A DNA stretch of 9,522 bases from an uncultured Prevotella sp. Lineage in GTDB: Bacteria; Bacteroidota; Bacteroidia; Bacteroidales; Bacteroidaceae. The translations under genes were made by a program, and so were the position numbers. This document shows positions 5,766 to 9,522 of this stretch, in pieces. Location of the stretch: assembly GCA_937916075.1 (NCBI GenBank), contig CALGHW010000148.1:1-9522 (forward strand), in the 5' to 3' direction. How positions within the stretch are numbered: position 1 is the first letter of the stretch; each line of letters starts with the position of its first letter. The notes beneath the pieces are model-generated. The model had not been told where the DNA came from. It saw only the letters and a list, made by a program, of their open reading frames with translations, and ran no database searches.

Positions 5766-7271
5766 ATGGCATATCAAAGAATGACAGCTGCTGAAGCCGC
5801 AGCGATGATCAAGAATGGTGAGAACATAGCCCTGAGCGGATTCACACCCTCGGGCACAGCCAAGGCCGTGACCAAGGAGCTGGCCGTGCTGGCGGCCCAG
5901 GAGCATGCGGCAGGACGGCCGTTCCAGGTGGGCGTGTTCACTGGCGCCAGCACCGGACAGAGCACCGACGGCGACCTGGCCAACGCCGGGGCCATCAAGT
6001 ACCGCGCCCCCTACACCACCAACCCCGACTTCCGCAAGCACGTGAACGCCGGCGAGGTGGCCTACAACGACATCCACCTCAGCCAGATGGCCCAAGAGTT
6101 GCGCTATGGATTCATGGGCCAGGTGGACTGGGCCATCCTCGAGGTGTGCGACATGGAAGAGGGCGAGACCACCTGCAAGGCCTATCTCACCTCGGCCGGC
6201 GGCATCAGCCCCACGGCGGCCCGGCTGGCCAAACACGTCATCCTGGAGCACAACGTCTTCCACAGCGAGGGAGCCAAGCTGCTGCACGACGTGTATGAGC
6301 TGCAGGACCCACCCTACCGCCAGCCTATCCCCCTGGTGGGCGTGAGCGACCGCATCGGCAAGCCCTATGTGGAGATTGACGCCAAGAAGATAGTGGGTGT
6401 CGTGGAGTGTAACATCCCCGACGAGGCGCGCGCCTTCAAGGATATCGACCCCATCACCACACAGATAGGCCACAATGTGGCCGCTTTCCTGATTAACGAT
6501 ATGAAGCGGGGCGTCATCCCGAGCACCTTCCTGCCCCTGCAGAGCGGTGTGGGTTCTACGGCCAACGCCATTCTGGCCGCCTTGAGCCAGGACAAGCTGG
6601 TGCCCGACTTCAACATCTTCACCGAGGTGCTTCAGGACGCCGTGGTGGACATGATGCTTGAAGGCCGTGTCAAGGAGGCATCGGCCTGCTCGCTGACCGT
6701 GACCAACGACAGCTTGAAGAAGGTGTATGACCATATCGACTACTTTAGCAAGCACCTCACGCTCCGTCCGAGCGAGATATCCAACTCGCCCGAACTGATA
6801 CGCCGGTTGGGTGTCATCGCCATCAACACGGCTCTGGAGTGTGACATCTACGGCAACGCCAACTCTACCCACATCAGCGGCACCAAGATGATGAACGGCA
6901 TCGGCGGCTCGGGCGACTTTGAGCGCAATGCCTACATCAGTATCTTCACCTGTCCGTCGGTGGCCAAGGGAGGCTTAATCAGCTCTATCGTCCCCATGGT
7001 GAGCCATCATGACCATACCGAGCATGATGTCAACGTCATCGTCACCGAGCAGGGCGTGGCCGACTTGAGAGGCAAAAGCCCCAAGGAGCGTGCCCAGCTC
7101 ATCATCGACAACTGTGCCCATCCGGACTACCGTCCTTTGTTGCGCGATTATCTGAAGCTGGGTGTGGGAGGCCATACTCACCACTGTCTGCCGGCTGCCT
7201 TCGCCATGCATGACACGCTGGCCCGCAAGGGAGACATGCGCCTGACGGACTTTGCCGAGTATGTGCATTGA
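5766..7271 (+). CDS. Acetyl-CoA hydrolase/transferase family protein (probable succinyl-CoA:acetate CoA-transferase)
   Basis: This is a 501-residue cytoplasmic enzyme of the class I CoA-transferase family that includes acetyl-CoA hydrolase Ach1 and succinyl-CoA:acetate CoA-transferases. Members move CoA between acetyl-CoA and succinate through a glutamyl-CoA thioester. Key features are an N-terminal domain with 'IALSGFTPSGTAKAV' (21-35) and 'VFTGASTG' (57-64), and the conserved 'GVGSTANAI' (261-269). The catalytic Glu287 lies in 'FTEVLQD' (285-291), followed by 'GIGGSGDF' (378-385) and 'VTEQGVADLRG' (426-436). Full family length with no visible lesion. In fermenting Bacteroidales this step would make acetate while forming succinyl-CoA, which feeds propionate formation or the neighbouring KorAB. 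Hydrolase versus transferase activity cannot be settled by motif reading, but anaerobic relatives and the kor neighbour favour transferase. Its start is the first Met after the consensus promoter, with no Shine-Dalgarno sequence. Confidence 0.93.
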   Translation: MAYQRMTAAEAAAMIKNGENIALSGFTPSGTAKAVTKELAVLAAQEHAAGRPFQVGVFTGASTGQSTDGDLANAGAIKYRAPYTTNPDFRKHVNAGEVAYNDIHLSQMAQELRYGFMGQVDWAILEVCDMEEGETTCKAYLTSAGGISPTAARLAKHVILEHNVFHSEGAKLLHDVYELQDPPYRQPIPLVGVSDRIGKPYVEIDAKKIVGVVECNIPDEARAFKDIDPITTQIGHNVAAFLINDMKRGVIPSTFLPLQSGVGSTANAILAALSQDKLVPDFNIFTEVLQDAVVDMMLEGRVKEASACSLTVTNDSLKKVYDHIDYFSKHLTLRPSEISNSPELIRRLGVIAINTALECDIYGNANSTHISGTKMMNGIGGSGDFERNAYISIFTCPSVAKGGLISSIVPMVSHHDHTEHDVNVIVTEQGVADLRGKSPKERAQLIIDNCAHPDYRPLLRDYLKLGVGGHTHHCLPAAFAMHDTLARKGDMRLTDFAEYVH

Positions 7272-7295
7272 CGCTTCCTGACGGTGTTTACCTGC

Positions 7296-7356
7296 ATACA
7301 TAAAAGAGACGCGGCAAACGAAGATTGACTTCGTTTGCCGCGTCTCTTTTATGTAT
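7296..7356. terminator. Bidirectional terminator shared by convergent CoA-transferase and korB genes
   Basis: Arms at 7296-7323 and 7329-7356 are perfect reverse complements over 28 bases around the 5-base loop ATTGA. The core AAAGAGACGCGGCAAACGAA is G+C-rich near the middle. Each outgoing strand ends in TCTCTTTTATGTAT, so a T-rich tail is present in both directions. It begins 24 bases after the CoA-transferase stop and lies 11 bases beyond the korB stop, so it can serve both. Confidence 0.92.
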
Positions 7357-7367
7357 ATGGAATAGGA

Positions 7368-8369
7368 TTATTTCACCTCCCAGGTGTCGTTGGTCTCCAG
7401 CAGTTCCATGAAGTTGTGGTACTTCTTTTGTTGCTTCACCTCCTCTATCTGCTCGTTGACAGCATCGTCGTAGGTGGGAGCCTCCACGTCGCGGATTACG
7501 CCCAAAGCCACCGGGAACCCATGCTCGTTGTCCATCATGGCCAGTTTCAGCTGGAGCGTGTTGTCCTCACAGTGGGCGTCGTGCACGAGGATGTCGTCGA
7601 GCGTCACACCGTTCTCGCCTATCTTGACCACTTTCAGTCCGAAGCCCTCCTGCACCAGTCCATATTCATTGTTCTCGCCAAACACCAAAGGCTGGCCGTG
7701 GCGCACGTAGATGGCGTTCTTCTTGCGTCCCTCCTTGTTGTAGATAGAGTCGTAGGTGCCGTTGTTGAAGATGACGCAGTTCTGCAGTATCTCGCACACG
7801 GCAGCCCCCTTGTGGTGGTAGGCCGCCTTCAGTATCTCCACGGTCTCGGGAGCGTCGGTGGCCACGGAGCGCGCGAAGAAGTGGCCGCGCGCGCCGAAGC
7901 ACAACTCAGCCGGGCGGAAGGGGTCCTCCACCGTGCCGTAAGGGCTCGACTTCGACACGAATCCTCTCGGGCTGGTGGGCGAATACTGTCCCTTGGTGAG
8001 TCCGTAGATACGGTTGTTGAGTAGAATCATGTTGAGGTCGATGTTGCGTCGCATGGCGTGGATAAAGTGGTTGCCGCCGATGGCCAGTCCGTCACCGTCG
8101 CCGCTTATTTGCCACACCGTGAGTCGCGGGTTGACCACCTTGGCGCCCGTAGCGATGGCCGCGGCACGTCCGTGGATGGTCTGCATGGCGTATGTGTTGA
8201 CATAGTAAGGCAGTCGGCTGGAGCATCCAATACCCGAAATGACGGCGGTCTCCCAGGGAGCCACCCCTACCTCTGCCATGGCCTTGTGCAGCGAAGCCAA
8301 GAAGAAATGGTCGCCACATCCGGGACACCACCGGGGCTGTCCCTTCTTATAATCTTGAGCTGTAAACAT
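7368..8369 (-). CDS. korB: 2-oxoacid:ferredoxin oxidoreductase, beta subunit (probably 2-oxoglutarate-specific)
   Basis: This is the 333-residue thiamine-diphosphate-binding subunit of the enzyme that interconverts 2-oxoglutarate + CoA + oxidised ferredoxin with succinyl-CoA + CO2 + reduced ferredoxin in the cytoplasm. It shows 'WCPGCGDHFFL' (14-24) and 'GIGCSSRLPYY' (46-56), then 'TIHGRAAAIATGAK' (64-77). The ThDP/Mg motif 'GDGDGLAIGGNH' is at 90-101 and 'NNRIYGLTKGQYSPTS' at 118-133. Cys15, Cys18, Cys49 and Cys198 (in 'ILQNCVIFNN') are placed as expected for the [4Fe-4S] ligands. 'IYGLTKGQ' and the partner korA type favour 2-oxoglutarate over pyruvate, but other 2-oxoacids are not excluded. 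It lies 42 bases after korA on the same strand with no terminator, so it is co-transcribed. It ends at the shared hairpin. Confidence 0.93.
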   Translation of the reverse strand: MFTAQDYKKGQPRWCPGCGDHFFLASLHKAMAEVGVAPWETAVISGIGCSSRLPYYVNTYAMQTIHGRAAAIATGAKVVNPRLTVWQISGDGDGLAIGGNHFIHAMRRNIDLNMILLNNRIYGLTKGQYSPTSPRGFVSKSSPYGTVEDPFRPAELCFGARGHFFARSVATDAPETVEILKAAYHHKGAAVCEILQNCVIFNNGTYDSIYNKEGRKKNAIYVRHGQPLVFGENNEYGLVQEGFGLKVVKIGENGVTLDDILVHDAHCEDNTLQLKLAMMDNEHGFPVALGVIRDVEAPTYDDAVNEQIEEVKQQKKYHNFMELLETNDTWEVK

Positions 8370-8411
8370 CTTAAATGAAAAATTAAAACATGAAATAATG
8401 AAGAGAAATAC

Positions 8412-9522
8412 CTAACAGAAACTCTCAAAGAATTTTGTCAGTTCGCTCACCACAAACGGCTGTCCCTTGACCTGGTTGAACTGTTCGGGCACGAATCCGT
8501 CAACTTTGGAGCGTAGGTAGGCGGCCAACTGTCCGAGGTTCTGCTCGGCCACCACCACCTTTTTATACTTCAGGAGTATCTCGGCGGTGTTCTTCGGCAG
8601 CGGGTTGATATACTTAAACTGGGCCAGCGCCACCTTCTTGCCCTGCTTCTGCAGCTCTTCCATGGCGGCGTGCAGATGGCCGAAGGTGCTTCCGAAGCCC
8701 ACGATGAGCAGGTCGGCGTCGTCCTTGTCGCCCAGCACTTCCAGGTCGGGCACGGGGATGCGGGCCACCTTCTCGGCTCTCAGGCGGCACATCTTGTCGT
8801 GGTTCTCGGGGTCGGTGCTGATGGCACCCGTCTGCCCGTCTTTCTCCAGACCGCCCAGGATATGGGTGTAACCCTCCTGTCCGGGAATGGCCCAGTAGCG
8901 CACCTGGCTTTCCGGGTCGCGCTCATAGGGTGTGTAGTGGCCTTTCTGTTCAGGCTTTGCGTAGTGGGGATGTATGTCGGGCAGATTGTCCATGGTGGGC
9001 AGTTTCCAGGCTGCCGAGCCGTTGGCGATGAAGGCGTCGGTGAGCAGAATGACCGGTGTGAGGTGCTCTAAGGCTATCTTGGCGGCCGAGTATACCGCAT
9101 CGAAGCAGTCGGTAGGACTGGTGGCGGCGATGACCGGCATGGGGCTCTCACCGTTGCGGCCATAGAGGGCCTGGAGCAGGTCGGTCTGTTCGCTCTTGGT
9201 GGGCAGGCCTGTCGAGGGACCGCCTCGCTGGACATCGACCACTACCAGTGGCAATTCGTCGATGACAGCCAGGTTGAGGGCCTCCGATTTCAGACAGATG
9301 CCAGGACCTGAGGTCGACGTGACGGCCAGGGCACCGGCAAACGAGGCGCCGATGGCACTGGCACAGCCCGAAATCTCGTCTTCACACTGCACTGTGGTGA
9401 CACCGCACGACTTGTGCTTGGCCAGCTCGTGCAGGATGTCGGTGGCAGGCGTGATGGGGTAAGAGCCGAGGAAGAGGCGCAGTCCGGCCTTCTCGGCAGC
9501 CGCGATGAGTCCGTAGGCGGTG
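8412..9522 (-). CDS. korA: 2-oxoacid:ferredoxin oxidoreductase, alpha subunit, C-terminal 369 residues; 5' end outside window
   Basis: This is the pyrimidine-binding and C-terminal part of the alpha subunit that pairs with KorB. The frame is open through the right edge: codons upstream of an internal GTG at 9392 continue the family sequence, including 'FLGSYPITPATDILHELAKH', so that GTG is not the start. Further hallmarks are 'STSGPGICLKSEALNLAV', 'DVQRGGPSTGLPTKSEQTDL' (the signature of this family) and the C-terminal 'VVVAEQNLGQLAAYLRSKV'. Complete alpha subunits with a fused N-terminal gamma-type domain are about 600 residues, so roughly 230-250 residues and the operon promoter should lie beyond 9522. 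It is the upstream gene of the korA-korB unit. No ferredoxin-like delta subunit is visible in the window; it may lie upstream or be absent, as in two-subunit enzymes. Confidence 0.93.
   Translation of the reverse strand, partial: TAYGLIAAAEKAGLRLFLGSYPITPATDILHELAKHKSCGVTTVQCEDEISGCASAIGASFAGALAVTSTSGPGICLKSEALNLAVIDELPLVVVDVQRGGPSTGLPTKSEQTDLLQALYGRNGESPMPVIAATSPTDCFDAVYSAAKIALEHLTPVILLTDAFIANGSAAWKLPTMDNLPDIHPHYAKPEQKGHYTPYERDPESQVRYWAIPGQEGYTHILGGLEKDGQTGAISTDPENHDKMCRLRAEKVARIPVPDLEVLGDKDDADLLIVGFGSTFGHLHAAMEELQKQGKKVALAQFKYINPLPKNTAEILLKYKKVVVAEQNLGQLAAYLRSKVDGFVPEQFNQVKGQPFVVSELTKFFESFC

Noticed and set aside
5673..6872. A 399-codon open frame on the minus strand antisense to the CoA-transferase gene
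   Set aside because: It overlaps a full-length, motif-complete enzyme gene. Its translation is a low-complexity Gly/Val/His/Leu-rich product with no recognisable domain, and it is explained by G+C-rich third positions in the sense gene.
7335..8024. A 229-codon plus-strand frame opposite korB
   Set aside because: It starts inside the terminator hairpin and lies antisense to a motif-complete korB. Its Val/His/Leu-rich sequence has no domain.
9390..9392. GTG as the start of korA
   Set aside because: The frame continues upstream to the window edge and encodes the conserved 'GSYPITPATDILHEL' segment, so the real start lies outside the window.
1..9522. Mobile elements, CRISPR arrays, tRNA or rRNA genes, or a defence system
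   Set aside because: No transposase, integrase, direct-repeat array, cloverleaf-like sequence or defence-type gene was seen on either strand; coding content is ordinary envelope and central-metabolism genes.

Overview
The window looks like chromosomal DNA from a Bacteroidales bacterium, most likely Prevotella or a close relative. Five intergenic sites carry the Bacteroidetes sigma-factor -7 element TAnnTTTG, two of them with a TTTG-like -33 element exactly 19 bases upstream. The gene starts lack a strong Shine-Dalgarno sequence. One exported protein ends in the '(I/V)YNLAGQR...KGLNIVNGKK' tail typical of Prevotella secreted proteins, and there is a lipoprotein with an acidic post-Cys segment. 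Coding DNA is G+C-rich in third positions while the gaps are A+T-rich. That is why long spurious antisense frames appear.

Layout. From the left edge to about 3.6 kb everything is on the minus strand: the N-terminal half of an MsbA-type ABC exporter (running off the left edge), a family 2 glycosyltransferase, and an alpha/beta-hydrolase lipoprotein. A 456-base divergent intergenic region with candidate promoters and small dyads separates these from a plus-strand secreted multidomain beta-rich protein (4070-5545), which ends in a strong hairpin terminator. A consensus promoter then drives a plus-strand acetyl-CoA hydrolase / succinyl-CoA:acetate CoA-transferase family gene (5766-7271). It converges on a minus-strand operon encoding the beta (korB) and alpha (korA, 5' end beyond the right edge) subunits of a 2-oxoacid:ferredoxin oxidoreductase, most likely the 2-oxoglutarate enzyme. 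The convergent pair shares a 28-bp perfect inverted repeat that should act as a two-way terminator.

How the genes fit together. The right half is central anaerobic carbon metabolism. The CoA-transferase family enzyme can pass CoA from acetyl-CoA to succinate, giving acetate and succinyl-CoA. KorAB interconverts succinyl-CoA and 2-oxoglutarate using ferredoxin. The two units therefore meet at succinyl-CoA, a metabolic link inferred from the families rather than proved here. The left half is envelope- and surface-related (exporter, glycosyltransferase, lipoprotein, secreted protein), with no clear single pathway. I see no mobile element, CRISPR array, tRNA or rRNA, and no clear previously undescribed system. 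The most notable items are the secreted multidomain protein with its sorting-like tail, the Cys-rich hydrolase lipoprotein, the intergenic dyads and the shared terminator.
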